A DNA stretch of 64,000 nt from Wenyingzhuangia gilva (GTDB lineage Bacteria > Bacteroidota > Bacteroidia > Flavobacteriales > Flavobacteriaceae): contig NZ_JAUMIT010000005.1 in assembly GCF_030519655.1 (NCBI RefSeq), positions 124,001 to 188,000 of the forward strand, read 5' to 3'. Of the stretch, positions 19,684 through 28,086 are shown piece after piece. Within the stretch, counting starts at the first letter, position 1. Every line of letters begins with the position of its first letter. Below the pieces are notes generated by a model. That model was not told where the DNA came from. It was given only the letters and a program-made list of their open reading frames with translations, and did no database searches. The translations under genes and the position numbers were made by a program.

Positions 19684-20529
19684 TTACAATTTCTGAGTTC
19701 TATAGTATGAAGGGGGGACTCCTTTAATCTCTTTAAATTTTCTGTTAAAGTTAGAAATGTTTTGGAAACCACATTGTTCTGATACAGAAGAAATAGAGAT
19801 ATCTGGATTGTTATAAATTAATTTACAAGCATTTTCAATTCTAATTTCAATTAAGAATTGAAAAAATGTTTTGTTAGTACGTTTTCTAAAATAACGACAA
19901 AATGCATTTTTACTCATGTTTGCAATTTCAGAGATGTCTTCTAAACTAATAGACTCGTTATAGTTTTCCATAGTAAACTTAAACACATCATTCATTCGCT
20001 TACCTTCATTGTCAGTGTATTTTTTTTTATAAATAAAAGAAGATAAAGGAGAGGTTTTAGATTGACTAATAAGATTGATTATTTTTAGTAATGTAGCAAT
20101 TCGTTCAATTTTATTTTGACTCTCTAGTTTGTTGAATTGGTGAATGATTTTATTTTTCTTTGATAAGACTTTTATTCCGTATTTAGAGTCTTTAAAAAAT
20201 GATGCAAGATCAGACATTTCTGTAATTTCAAAAAAATCTTTCCCAAAAGAGTTTTGATGAAAAAAAAGCGTAAACATTACAGATTCTTCATTAGTGTTAT
20301 TATCACTTCTAAAAACATGAGGAACATATCCTCCAATAACTAAAAGATCATTTTCTTCGTATTCATTAATAGTGTCCCCTAGAATAAGAATTCCTTTCCC
20401 TTTTTTAATATAGCTAATTTGTATTTCTTCATGTTGATGAAGCTGATTGTAAAAAACAACTTCTTTGTCTTCTTGATAAACCAAAGCTTCATTTTCTGGC
20501 TTGGGTATTTTAAAGGGTAATACTTTCAT
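19684..20529 (-). CDS. AraC-family transcriptional regulator, likely of the hydroxyproline genes
   Basis: 281 aa. Residues about 15-100 form a cupin-like ligand-binding fold (HQHEEIQISYIKKGKGILILG, LLVIGGYVPHVFRS). Residues about 180-281 are the AraC double helix-turn-helix: SLEDISEIANMSKNAFCRYFRKRTNKTF then ISISSVSEQCGFQNISNFNRKFKEIKG-type second helix pair. It is transcribed away from the hydroxyproline cluster, with 138 bases between the two starts, the standard arrangement for a local regulator. A perfect 10-base-arm palindrome lies directly upstream of its start (20540-20563). Control of the divergent operon, with hydroxyproline or a derivative as ligand, is inferred from position only. 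Confidence 0.88.
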   Translation of the reverse strand: MKVLPFKIPKPENEALVYQEDKEVVFYNQLHQHEEIQISYIKKGKGILILGDTINEYEENDLLVIGGYVPHVFRSDNNTNEESVMFTLFFHQNSFGKDFFEITEMSDLASFFKDSKYGIKVLSKKNKIIHQFNKLESQNKIERIATLLKIINLISQSKTSPLSSFIYKKKYTDNEGKRMNDVFKFTMENYNESISLEDISEIANMSKNAFCRYFRKRTNKTFFQFLIEIRIENACKLIYNNPDISISSVSEQCGFQNISNFNRKFKEIKGVPPSYYRTQKL

Positions 20530-20539
20530 AGATTATGTA

Positions 20540-20563
20540 AATATTGTTAAATATAACAATATT
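20540..20563. promoter_or_regulatory. Palindrome upstream of the AraC gene, candidate operator
   Basis: AATATTGTTA and TAACAATATT flank a 4-base spacer (AATA), a perfect 10+10 inverted repeat in the divergent intergenic region. It ends 11 bases before the AraC start codon on the minus strand. There is no T-run to make it a terminator. An autoregulatory or shared operator is plausible; AraC proteins often use direct repeats, so another factor could bind. Confidence 0.45.
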
Positions 20564-20611
20564 CTTGTTCTTTGTTGGTAATATAGTATTAAACTGTGCT
20601 AATAATGATTC

Positions 20612-20640
20612 TTGTTTTTTTGATATTAGGTTTAATTTTG
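20612..20640 (+). promoter_or_regulatory. Candidate Bacteroidota promoter for the hydroxyproline operon
   Basis: TTG at 20612-20614 is followed after 18 bases by TAATTTTG at 20633-20640. This fits the Bacteroidota -33 (TTG/TTTG) and -7 (TAnnTTTG) consensus for the primary sigma factor. The start codon at 20668 is 27 bases further on, leaving a normal short leader. Confidence 0.5.
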
Positions 20641-20667
20641 ATTTTAAACAAATAAAAAAAGTTTATT

Positions 20668-21618
20668 ATGATAAATTGGCAAGTCGTTATGCCAGCCGTT
20701 TTTACATGGCTAAAGGAGTCTGAGTCAGGTGCCCTTGAAATTGACTTTGATATAACACAAAAACAAGCCGCAGCTATTTTAAATACTCAGGGTAAGGGTG
20801 GAAGCAGAATGGGCGGAATTGTCGCTTCTGGTACTCTGGGAGAAAATAGCTACCTGAGCAACGAACAACGTATATCTTTACTAAAATCACTTTCTGAAGT
20901 TGCTAGAGAATATAATGTACCATTAATCAGTGGAGCTGCAGCAGAAACTAAGGAAGAGCTTGCTAAAATAATTGAAGGGCTCGCAACTGTTGGAGTTGAT
21001 ACCGTCATGGTCATGCCACCAAAAACTAAGGAGGTACCTTCTGATGAAGAAATGTATGCGTACTATGAGCTTGCTGCAGCAACTGCAAAAGTGGCAGGAG
21101 TAACAATTATGCCTTATAACAACCCTGATGCAGCCGGATATCATGCTCTTTCAACGGATCTTCTTATAAGACTTGCTGCGCTACCTGAAGTAACTGCTCT
21201 TAAAATATCGACTATAGATGTTTCAATTATTGAAACGCTGATGTTAGAGAACAAAGATTTAAAAATTTTAGCAGGTGTTGACAGTGTTACGGTATATGCA
21301 GGACTTGCCGGTGCATGTGGTGGGATTACAGGTGTAGGTACTATCTTTCCAAAGGCTAGTATTACTATGCAGGAGTATGTTTTAAAAGGAGAATGGGCAG
21401 AGGCAAACAAAATTTCTCAGGCTATGAATTCTATATCATACCTTGATGCTCAACCACTACTTATGGAATACCTTAAGTTTGCTATGGGAATTCATCATAA
21501 TGATACAGATGGTGGACTTCGTACTCTTGGTAAAAAATTAACACAAGAGCAAATTGATGATGTTCGAGCAAGATATGTTCTAGCAAAAGAAAGGCTTGAA
21601 GTTTTGGACTTAATATAA
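20668..21618 (+). CDS. Dihydrodipicolinate-synthase family lyase, likely 1-pyrroline-4-hydroxy-2-carboxylate deaminase
   Basis: Class I aldolase-fold enzyme of the DapA/NanA family. In this context the expected reaction is deamination and dehydration of 1-pyrroline-4-hydroxy-2-carboxylate to 2-oxoglutarate semialdehyde. Schiff-base Lys179 is in TALKIS and the family Tyr150 is in TIMPYNNP; GTLGENSYLS corresponds to the substrate-carboxylate loop. 316 aa, no signal peptide. It is the first gene of the hydroxyproline cluster, 25 bases before the semialdehyde dehydrogenase. Codon use differs from every neighbour: by hand count 25 of 35 Leu codons are CTN, mainly CTT, while flanking genes use mostly TTA/TTG, and GC is visibly higher. 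This suggests recent acquisition from another lineage. Confidence 0.85.
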   Translation: MINWQVVMPAVFTWLKESESGALEIDFDITQKQAAAILNTQGKGGSRMGGIVASGTLGENSYLSNEQRISLLKSLSEVAREYNVPLISGAAAETKEELAKIIEGLATVGVDTVMVMPPKTKEVPSDEEMYAYYELAAATAKVAGVTIMPYNNPDAAGYHALSTDLLIRLAALPEVTALKISTIDVSIIETLMLENKDLKILAGVDSVTVYAGLAGACGGITGVGTIFPKASITMQEYVLKGEWAEANKISQAMNSISYLDAQPLLMEYLKFAMGIHHNDTDGGLRTLGKKLTQEQIDDVRARYVLAKERLEVLDLI

Positions 21619-21643
21619 CTTCTACAAAAACATATAAAAGACA

Positions 21644-23170
21644 ATGATAACAGGTAAAAATTATATAGGAAACAAACTTAGTGCAAAAGGGAGTGTTACT
21701 CATAAAACAGTAAACCCTAAACTAAATATTGAAAACCCTACGGTTTTTATTGAAGCTACTTCTGAAGAAATTGATGAAGCAGCTCAATTGGCAACAGAGG
21801 CATATAAACTTTATAGAAAAGTATCAGGAAAACAAAAAGCAGCGTTTTTAAATGCTATTGCAGACGAAATATTAGCTTTAGATCAAGAGTTAATCGATGC
21901 CTATGTTACAGAATCTGGACTTCCAGAAGGAAGAGCTATGGGGGAAAGAGGCAGAACTATTATGCAATTAAAATCATTTGCAGATTTAGTTTCAAATGAA
22001 GAGTGGAAAGGAAACACGTTTGATGCAGCCATTCCAGATAGAGAGCCTTTGCCTAAAGATGATTTAAGAAAAACAGTAACTCCTTTAGGGCCAGTAGTTG
22101 TATTTGGAGCTAGTAATTTCCCTTTTGCATTTTCTACCGCAGGAGGAGATACTGCCAGTGCTTTAGCAGCGGGATGTCCTGTAATTGTAAAATCCCACGA
22201 AATGCATGCTGCTACTTCAGAATTAGTAGCATCTGCAATTATTAAAGCAGCTGAAAAAACAGGAATGCCAAATGGTGTTTTTTCACACCTTTCAGGTCGT
22301 GGACCTGTAGTAGGTTCAGCTTTGGTTAACCATCCAAAAATAAAAGCAGTAGGTTTTACAGGAAGTATCGGAGCAGGTAGAGCTATTTTTAATATGGGGG
22401 CTAGTAGACCAGAACCCATTCCTGTATATGCCGAAATGGGAAGTATTAACCCAGTTGTAATTTCACCTTTAGCTATTGCTAATCGTGGAGAGGCAATTGC
22501 TTCTACTTATGCGAGTTCTATCACTTTAGGAACTGGACAGTTTTGTACCAATCCAGGTTTGTTATTGACCGTTGAAGATGAAAATACAGAAGATTTTATT
22601 CAAGATTTAGCTAAAAAAACGGTTGCTATAGACGCACAATGCATGTTGCACCCTAATATTAAAGCTGGTTTTGATAAAAATGAAAAAACAGTTACCTCTC
22701 AAGAAGGAGTGCGTACAGTTGCAAAAATTAGTGGAGATCTTAAAGAAAATTATGCAAATTCAATAATTGCATGTGTTTCTGGAGATGGCTTTTTAGCGAA
22801 TCCTAAGATTCAACAAGAAGTTTTTGGACCTTTTTCAATAGTGGTAAAAACTAAAGATGAAGCTCAATTAGTAGAAGTAATTGAAGCTTTAGAAGGACAG
22901 CTAACAGGAACTATCATTGCTGAAAATGAGGAGGTTTCTAGTCTCACAGATATTGTTGATGCGTTGACCAACCGTGTAGGAAGAATTATTTTTAATGGAG
23001 TCCCTACTGGCGTAGAAGTTTGTACTTCTATGCACCATGGAGGACCATATCCAGCTTCTTCAGATGCAAAATTTACATCAGTTGGTACACATGCAATATA
23101 CAGATGGGTAAGACCGATAAGTTATCAATCCTTTCCTGAAGAATTACTTCCGGATTCATTAAAAAATTAA
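21644..23170 (+). CDS. 2-oxoglutarate semialdehyde (2,5-dioxovalerate) dehydrogenase
   Basis: Aldehyde dehydrogenase superfamily, 508 aa, cytoplasmic, oxidising 2-oxoglutarate semialdehyde to 2-oxoglutarate, the last step of hydroxyproline breakdown. Catalytic Cys301 lies in LGTGQFCTNPG and the general base Glu264 in AEMGSINPVV; GASNFPFAFSTAGGD is the cofactor-binding start of the fold. The GQFCTNPG and SINPV forms are typical of the 2-oxoglutarate semialdehyde dehydrogenase subgroup rather than of betaine or succinate semialdehyde enzymes. The same subgroup also serves pentose and uronate oxidation (2,5-dioxovalerate), so it could serve arabinonate too. Position between deaminase and epimerase supports the hydroxyproline role. 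Confidence 0.88.
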   Translation: MITGKNYIGNKLSAKGSVTHKTVNPKLNIENPTVFIEATSEEIDEAAQLATEAYKLYRKVSGKQKAAFLNAIADEILALDQELIDAYVTESGLPEGRAMGERGRTIMQLKSFADLVSNEEWKGNTFDAAIPDREPLPKDDLRKTVTPLGPVVVFGASNFPFAFSTAGGDTASALAAGCPVIVKSHEMHAATSELVASAIIKAAEKTGMPNGVFSHLSGRGPVVGSALVNHPKIKAVGFTGSIGAGRAIFNMGASRPEPIPVYAEMGSINPVVISPLAIANRGEAIASTYASSITLGTGQFCTNPGLLLTVEDENTEDFIQDLAKKTVAIDAQCMLHPNIKAGFDKNEKTVTSQEGVRTVAKISGDLKENYANSIIACVSGDGFLANPKIQQEVFGPFSIVVKTKDEAQLVEVIEALEGQLTGTIIAENEEVSSLTDIVDALTNRVGRIIFNGVPTGVEVCTSMHHGGPYPASSDAKFTSVGTHAIYRWVRPISYQSFPEELLPDSLKN

Positions 23171-23188
23171 AAAGTATTTATAAAATAC

Positions 23189-24196
23189 ATGGCAAGAAAA
23201 ACATTTTTTTGTGTAGATGCTCACACGTGCGGGAATCCCGTGCGTGTTGTTGCTGGTGGTGGTCCTAACCTCGTGGGTGAAAATATGAGTAAAAAACGAC
23301 AACATTTTCTTAAAGAATATGATTGGATTCGTAGAGGATTGATGTTTGAGCCTAGAGGACATGATATGATGAGTGGAAGTATTTTGTTTCCACCTCACGA
23401 TCCTCAAAATGATTTTTCAATTCTTTTTATAGAAACATCGGGATGTTTGCCTATGTGTGGGCATGGAACCATTGGGACCATTACTATTGCCATAGAAGAA
23501 GGATTAATCACCCCCAAAATTCCAGGTAAAATAAGAATGGAAGCACCTGCAGGTTTGGTAGAAATTGAATATCAACAAACAGGAAAAAAAGTAGATTGGG
23601 TAAAACTGGTAAACGTAAAATCTTATTTAGCTGCTGAAAATTTAACCATAGATTGTCCTGAGTTAGGAGAAATTACTTTTGATGTTTCTTACGGAGGAAA
23701 TTATTATGCTATTGTTGATCCACAGAAAAATTTTAGTGGAATTCATGATTTTAATGCAACAAAAATTATACAATATTCTCAAGTAGTTAGAAAACGTATC
23801 AATGAAAAATATTCCGATATGTTTATTCATCCTGAGAATGAAACTATTAGAGATGTAAGTCATATGTTGTGGACAGGGAATCCTATAGATCCAACATCGT
23901 CAGGTAGAAATGCTGTTTTTTATGGAGATAAAGCCATAGATCGTTCTCCTTGTGGTACAGGGACTTCTGCTCGTATGGCACAATTATATGCTAAAGGAAA
24001 ATTAACCATGGGTGAGTCTTTTATTCATGAAAGTTTTATCGGGAGTAAGTTTATTGGTAAAGTAGAAAGGGAGACTACCTTAGCTGGTAAAAAAGCAATT
24101 ATTCCAAGTATTCAAGGCTGGGCTCAAGTCACTGGTTATAATAATATTATTATAGATGATGATGATCCTTATGCTCATGGTTTTCAAGTAATTTAA
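23189..24196 (+). CDS. 4-hydroxyproline 2-epimerase (proline racemase family)
   Basis: Cofactor-independent epimerase converting trans-4-hydroxy-L-proline to cis-4-hydroxy-D-proline. Both catalytic cysteines of true epimerases are present: Cys90 in LPMCGHGT and Cys255 in DRSPCGTGTSARM. The family enzyme that only dehydrates 3-hydroxyproline has Thr at the second site, so the Cys here favours 4-Hyp epimerase or proline racemase. The hydroxyproline neighbours settle on the former. 335 aa, normal length, cytoplasmic; 18 bases separate it from the genes on each side. Confidence 0.92.
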   Translation: MARKTFFCVDAHTCGNPVRVVAGGGPNLVGENMSKKRQHFLKEYDWIRRGLMFEPRGHDMMSGSILFPPHDPQNDFSILFIETSGCLPMCGHGTIGTITIAIEEGLITPKIPGKIRMEAPAGLVEIEYQQTGKKVDWVKLVNVKSYLAAENLTIDCPELGEITFDVSYGGNYYAIVDPQKNFSGIHDFNATKIIQYSQVVRKRINEKYSDMFIHPENETIRDVSHMLWTGNPIDPTSSGRNAVFYGDKAIDRSPCGTGTSARMAQLYAKGKLTMGESFIHESFIGSKFIGKVERETTLAGKKAIIPSIQGWAQVTGYNNIIIDDDDPYAHGFQVI

Positions 24197-24214
24197 TTTT
24201 TAAAATAAATTAAA

Positions 24215-25462
24215 ATGAGTAAAAAAGTAGTTGTTGTAGGAGGAGGAATTATAGGGCTTTGTTCAGCTTACTATCTTCAAAAAGAAGGGTGTAAAGTTAC
24301 TGTTGTAGATAAAACAAATATGGATGAAGGGGCTTCTTATGTAAATGCAGGGTATATAACGCCTAGTCATTTTATCTCTTTAGCAGCTCCTGGAATGATC
24401 AATAAAGGGATTAAGTGGATGTTTAATTCAAGCAGTCCTCTTTATGTAAAACCTAGATTAGATTTAGAGTTTTTTAAATGGGCATTGGCCTTTAAAAAAT
24501 CAGCAACGCAAGCCAAGGTTCAAAAGTCTATTTCAGTTATTAAAGACATCAATCTTTTTAGTAGAGATTTGTATGAGGATATAAAACAATCAGGAGATTT
24601 TAATTTTCATTTTGAAAGAAAAGGATTGTTGATGTGTTATAAGTCTGATGAAGTTGGTGAAGAAGAATGGGAAATTGGTCAGCAAGGTATTAAAGAAGGT
24701 TTAGGTGTTAAAAACTTAACATCAAAAGAAGTAAATGAACTTGATCCTAACGCTAATTTAGATGTAAAAGGTGCTGTGTATTATGATTGTGATGCACATA
24801 TGACTCCAAGTGATTTTATGAAAGAGATGACTTCTTATTTAAAATCAGTAGGGGTTGCGTTTTTAACAAATGAAGAAGTACAAGATATTGAAGTAGTTAA
24901 TAATATTGTTACTAAGGTTATTACCAACGAACAAATATTATCTGCGGATGAGGTTGTTTTGGCAGCAGGTAGTTGGAGTCCTTTAGTTACAAAAAAAATA
25001 GGAATAAAAATTCCTGTTCAAGCGGGTAAAGGTTATCGAATTAATGTAAAAAGAGAAACTGGAATTACTTATCCTGCAATATTGTGTGAAGCAAAAGTAG
25101 CGGTAACTCCTATGGATGGATTTACTCGTTTTGCTGGAACCATGGAACTGGGGGGAATTAATCATTATATAAACCCTAAGCGAGTTGAAGCTATTTCTAA
25201 GGCAGCTAAAAACTATTATAAAGGACTAGAGATTAACGAACAGGAAAAAGAACAGGCAGAATGTGGTTTAAGACCTTGTTCTCCTGATGGATTGCCATAC
25301 ATAGGGAAATCATCAAAATGTACGAATTTAACCATTGCAACAGGACATGCAATGATGGGATGGAGTTTAGGCCCAGCAACAGGAAAGTTGGTTTCGGAAA
25401 CGGTATTAGGAAATAATACAAGTATAGATTTACAACCATTTAGTCCAGATAGAAAATTTTAA
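24215..25462 (+). CDS. FAD-dependent D-amino-acid (D-hydroxyproline) dehydrogenase/oxidase
   Basis: DadA-like flavoprotein, 415 aa. The N-terminal Rossmann motif VVVVGGGIIGLCSAYYL starts at residue 5 and the C-terminal GLRPCSPDGLPYIG...ATGHAMMGWSLGPATGKL segment is the FAD-closing part of the DAO fold. In the pathway it oxidises cis-4-hydroxy-D-proline to 1-pyrroline-4-hydroxy-2-carboxylate and passes electrons to the quinone pool or oxygen. It sits 18 bases after the epimerase and 5 bases before the first Xaa-Pro peptidase. Single-subunit form, unlike the multi-subunit D-Hyp dehydrogenases of some Pseudomonas and Sinorhizobium. Confidence 0.9.
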   Translation: MSKKVVVVGGGIIGLCSAYYLQKEGCKVTVVDKTNMDEGASYVNAGYITPSHFISLAAPGMINKGIKWMFNSSSPLYVKPRLDLEFFKWALAFKKSATQAKVQKSISVIKDINLFSRDLYEDIKQSGDFNFHFERKGLLMCYKSDEVGEEEWEIGQQGIKEGLGVKNLTSKEVNELDPNANLDVKGAVYYDCDAHMTPSDFMKEMTSYLKSVGVAFLTNEEVQDIEVVNNIVTKVITNEQILSADEVVLAAGSWSPLVTKKIGIKIPVQAGKGYRINVKRETGITYPAILCEAKVAVTPMDGFTRFAGTMELGGINHYINPKRVEAISKAAKNYYKGLEINEQEKEQAECGLRPCSPDGLPYIGKSSKCTNLTIATGHAMMGWSLGPATGKLVSETVLGNNTSIDLQPFSPDRKF

Positions 25463-25467
25463 ATTAT

Positions 25468-26760
25468 ATGAGATATCAACAAATTCCAAATAAGTTATTT
25501 ATTAAGAATAGAAGTCGTTTTTCGGCTGAAATGAAAGCAAATACCATTGCTATTTTAACATCAAATGATTTTAAGTACAACAATGCCGATGATGTGATGG
25601 GATTTACTCAAAATAATGATTTGTTTTATTTGTCTGGAATTGATCAAGAAGAAACAATATTGATATTATATCCTGATGCGTATTTAAAAGAAAATAGGGA
25701 AATCTTATTTGTAAAAAAGACGAGTGAGGAAATAAAAATATGGGATGGAGAAAAACTAAATAAAGAACAAGCTTCAGAGTTATCAGGAGTAAAACGTGTG
25801 GAATGGTTAGAAGATTTTGAAACGGTTTTACAATACATGGCTTTTGAAGCAGATGGTTTTTATTTAGGGCATAATGAGCATAAAAAAACTGTTACAAAAG
25901 ATCAAGAAACAAGACAGGATAGAATGATAAAATGGTGTAGAGAAAAGTATCCTTTACATGATTATTATAGAGCAGCAAAAATAACAAGAGGTTTAAGGCA
26001 GGTTAAATCTGTAGAAGAAATTGATTTAATAAAAAAAGCGGCTCAGATAAGTTGTGATGCCTTTGAAAATGTTTTAGCAATGTGTAAGCCTCAGATTAAA
26101 GAATATGAGATTGAGGCAGAATTGACCTATCATTTTCTTAAAAAAGGAGCAACCCGTCATGCCTTTATGCCTATTGTTGCGTCTGGAGAAAATGCATGTG
26201 CATTACATTCAAATAAAAACGAATCTACCTGTAAAGACGGGGAAATGGTTTTAATAGACTTTGGAGTTTGTTATGCTAATTATCATAGTGATACTACTCG
26301 TTGTATTCCTGTAAATGGTAAATTTTCTAAACGTCAAAAAGAAGTTTATTCATCAGTATTACATTGTTTAAAAGAAGGAAGTAAATTATTACAAGTAGGG
26401 GTTCTTCCTTTGGACTATGAAAAACAAATGGAGGCATTGATTACAGAGGAGTTGATAAAATTAGGTTTGTTAACGGTTGATGAAGTTAACAATCAAGATC
26501 CGGATAAACCTTTGTGTAAAAAATATTATCCACATAGTTCATCACATTATATAGGATTAGATGTACACGATGTTGGTTTGTATTCAAGAAAATATGAGGC
26601 AGGAATGGTAGTTACATGTGAGCCTGGTATTTACATTCCTGAAGAAGGTATTGGTTGTCGTTTAGAAAACGATTATTTAATTACTGAGGAAGGTGTTGTG
26701 AATTTAACAGAAGCGATGCCTATAGAAATAGAAGAAATTGAAAGTTTAATGAACGTTTAA
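25468..26760 (+). CDS. Xaa-Pro aminopeptidase (M24B, aminopeptidase P type)
   Basis: Dinuclear metallopeptidase removing N-terminal residues before proline. 430 aa, no signal peptide, so it acts on imported peptides in the cytoplasm. The five metal ligands of pita-bread peptidases are in place: Asp264 (LIDFG), Asp275 (HSDTTR), His360 (SSSHYIGLDVHD), Glu385 (CEPGIY), Glu400 (RLENDY). The N-terminal domain (NNDLFYLSGIDQEE) is the aminopeptidase P regulatory domain. Its start is 5 bases after the D-amino-acid dehydrogenase stop, so it belongs to the hydroxyproline operon, implying Xaa-Hyp or Xaa-Pro peptides as substrates. Confidence 0.92.
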   Translation: MRYQQIPNKLFIKNRSRFSAEMKANTIAILTSNDFKYNNADDVMGFTQNNDLFYLSGIDQEETILILYPDAYLKENREILFVKKTSEEIKIWDGEKLNKEQASELSGVKRVEWLEDFETVLQYMAFEADGFYLGHNEHKKTVTKDQETRQDRMIKWCREKYPLHDYYRAAKITRGLRQVKSVEEIDLIKKAAQISCDAFENVLAMCKPQIKEYEIEAELTYHFLKKGATRHAFMPIVASGENACALHSNKNESTCKDGEMVLIDFGVCYANYHSDTTRCIPVNGKFSKRQKEVYSSVLHCLKEGSKLLQVGVLPLDYEKQMEALITEELIKLGLLTVDEVNNQDPDKPLCKKYYPHSSSHYIGLDVHDVGLYSRKYEAGMVVTCEPGIYIPEEGIGCRLENDYLITEEGVVNLTEAMPIEIEEIESLMNV

Positions 26761-26769
26761 AAATAAGAT

Positions 26770-27978
26770 ATGATTGGAATAGGAGGTTCAACAATAGAAG
26801 CGGAATTAAAAGCCATAAAACCAGTGGTGAATTTAATTGAGCCCATACAAGAATCAGAATATAAAAATAGAATTAGTAAGGCATGTGAGTTGATGAAAGC
26901 TCAGAATGTCAAAGCAATTTATTTAAATGCTGGGACTAATTTGTTTTATTTTACGGGTACTGAATGGCATCCTAGCGAACGTATGGTTGGTGCTATTTTG
27001 TTAAATAATGGAGAAGTTCATTATATAGCTCCTCATTTTGAAGAAGGAACCATTAGAGATTTTATGATGATTGAAGGTGAAATTCATGGTTGGGAAGAAC
27101 ATGAAAGTCCGTTTGAATTGTTTCATAATATCCTTGCTTCTAACAATATTCATGAGGGAGAAATTTTAATTGATGAAAGCACTGCATATTTTATTTATGA
27201 AGGAATTGCTAACAGTTGCTCTTCTTTTAAAATAAGCAATGCAAAACCGATTATTACCTCTTGTAGAATGATCAAGTCTAAAGGAGAAATTGTCATTATG
27301 AAAGCATTAATGAATATTACTCTTGAAGTACAAAAAGCAACTGCAAGAATTTTAAGAGTAGGAATTACAGCTAAAGAAGTAATTGATTTTATTCATGAAG
27401 CACATAAAAAATATGGAATTCCTTCGGGATCTTATTTTTGTATTGTATTGTTTGGTAAAGATACCTCGTTCCCACATGGAGTAAAAACACCAAAATCTCT
27501 AGAGATGAATGATGTTGTTTTGGTGGATACTGGATGTTCTTATTACCATTACATATCAGATATTACAAGAACATATGTTTTTGGTGAGGCAAATGAATAT
27601 CAACGTGAGATTTGGAATATAGAAAAAGAAGCTCAATATGCAGCATTTAACGCCGCTCAATTAGGGAATACATGTGGAGATGTTGATGTTGCTGCAAGAG
27701 GAAAAATAGCATCTCATGGTTTAGGGCCAGATTACAATCTTCCTGGACTGCCGCATAGAACAGGACATGGTATTGGACTAGATATTCATGAATATCCATA
27801 TATTTTAAAAGGAAACAACACTTCTTTAGCAGCGGGGGTTTGTTTTAGTGTAGAACCTATGATTTGTGTACCTAACGTTTTTGGTATCCGTTTAGAAGAT
27901 CATATTTATATGACTGAAGAAGGACCAAAATGGTTTACGCAACCAGCACATTCCATAGAGAATCCTTTTGGATTGTAA
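26770..27978 (+). CDS. M24 family Xaa-Pro dipeptidase/aminopeptidase
   Basis: Second pita-bread metallopeptidase, 402 aa, cytoplasmic, 9 bases after the first. Metal ligands: Asp253 (LVDTG), Asp264 (SDITRT), His333 (RTGHGIGLDIHE), Glu362 (VEPMI), Glu376 (RLEDH). The N-terminal creatinase-like domain contains NLFYFTGTEWHPSERM. It differs clearly from the upstream paralogue, and HGIGLDIHE is closer to prolidase/creatinase types. A dipeptidase role releasing free hydroxyproline or proline for the four upstream enzymes is a reasonable inference. It ends the tightly spaced hydroxyproline operon; the next gene follows after 108 bases. Confidence 0.9.
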   Translation: MIGIGGSTIEAELKAIKPVVNLIEPIQESEYKNRISKACELMKAQNVKAIYLNAGTNLFYFTGTEWHPSERMVGAILLNNGEVHYIAPHFEEGTIRDFMMIEGEIHGWEEHESPFELFHNILASNNIHEGEILIDESTAYFIYEGIANSCSSFKISNAKPIITSCRMIKSKGEIVIMKALMNITLEVQKATARILRVGITAKEVIDFIHEAHKKYGIPSGSYFCIVLFGKDTSFPHGVKTPKSLEMNDVVLVDTGCSYYHYISDITRTYVFGEANEYQREIWNIEKEAQYAAFNAAQLGNTCGDVDVAARGKIASHGLGPDYNLPGLPHRTGHGIGLDIHEYPYILKGNNTSLAAGVCFSVEPMICVPNVFGIRLEDHIYMTEEGPKWFTQPAHSIENPFGL

Positions 27979-28086
27979 AAATTAAAATTCGTGTATTAAA
28001 AACATAATAAATAATCCTTTAGAGGCAACGCAGTTATTGAGTAGTCTTTTTTTTAAAGAAAAAATATTTTAAGTATAGTTAACATT

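Noticed and set aside
21901-22419. 172-aa open frame on the minus strand
   Set aside because: It is antisense to the semialdehyde dehydrogenase, whose catalytic motifs are intact; composition is that of a reversed coding strand.
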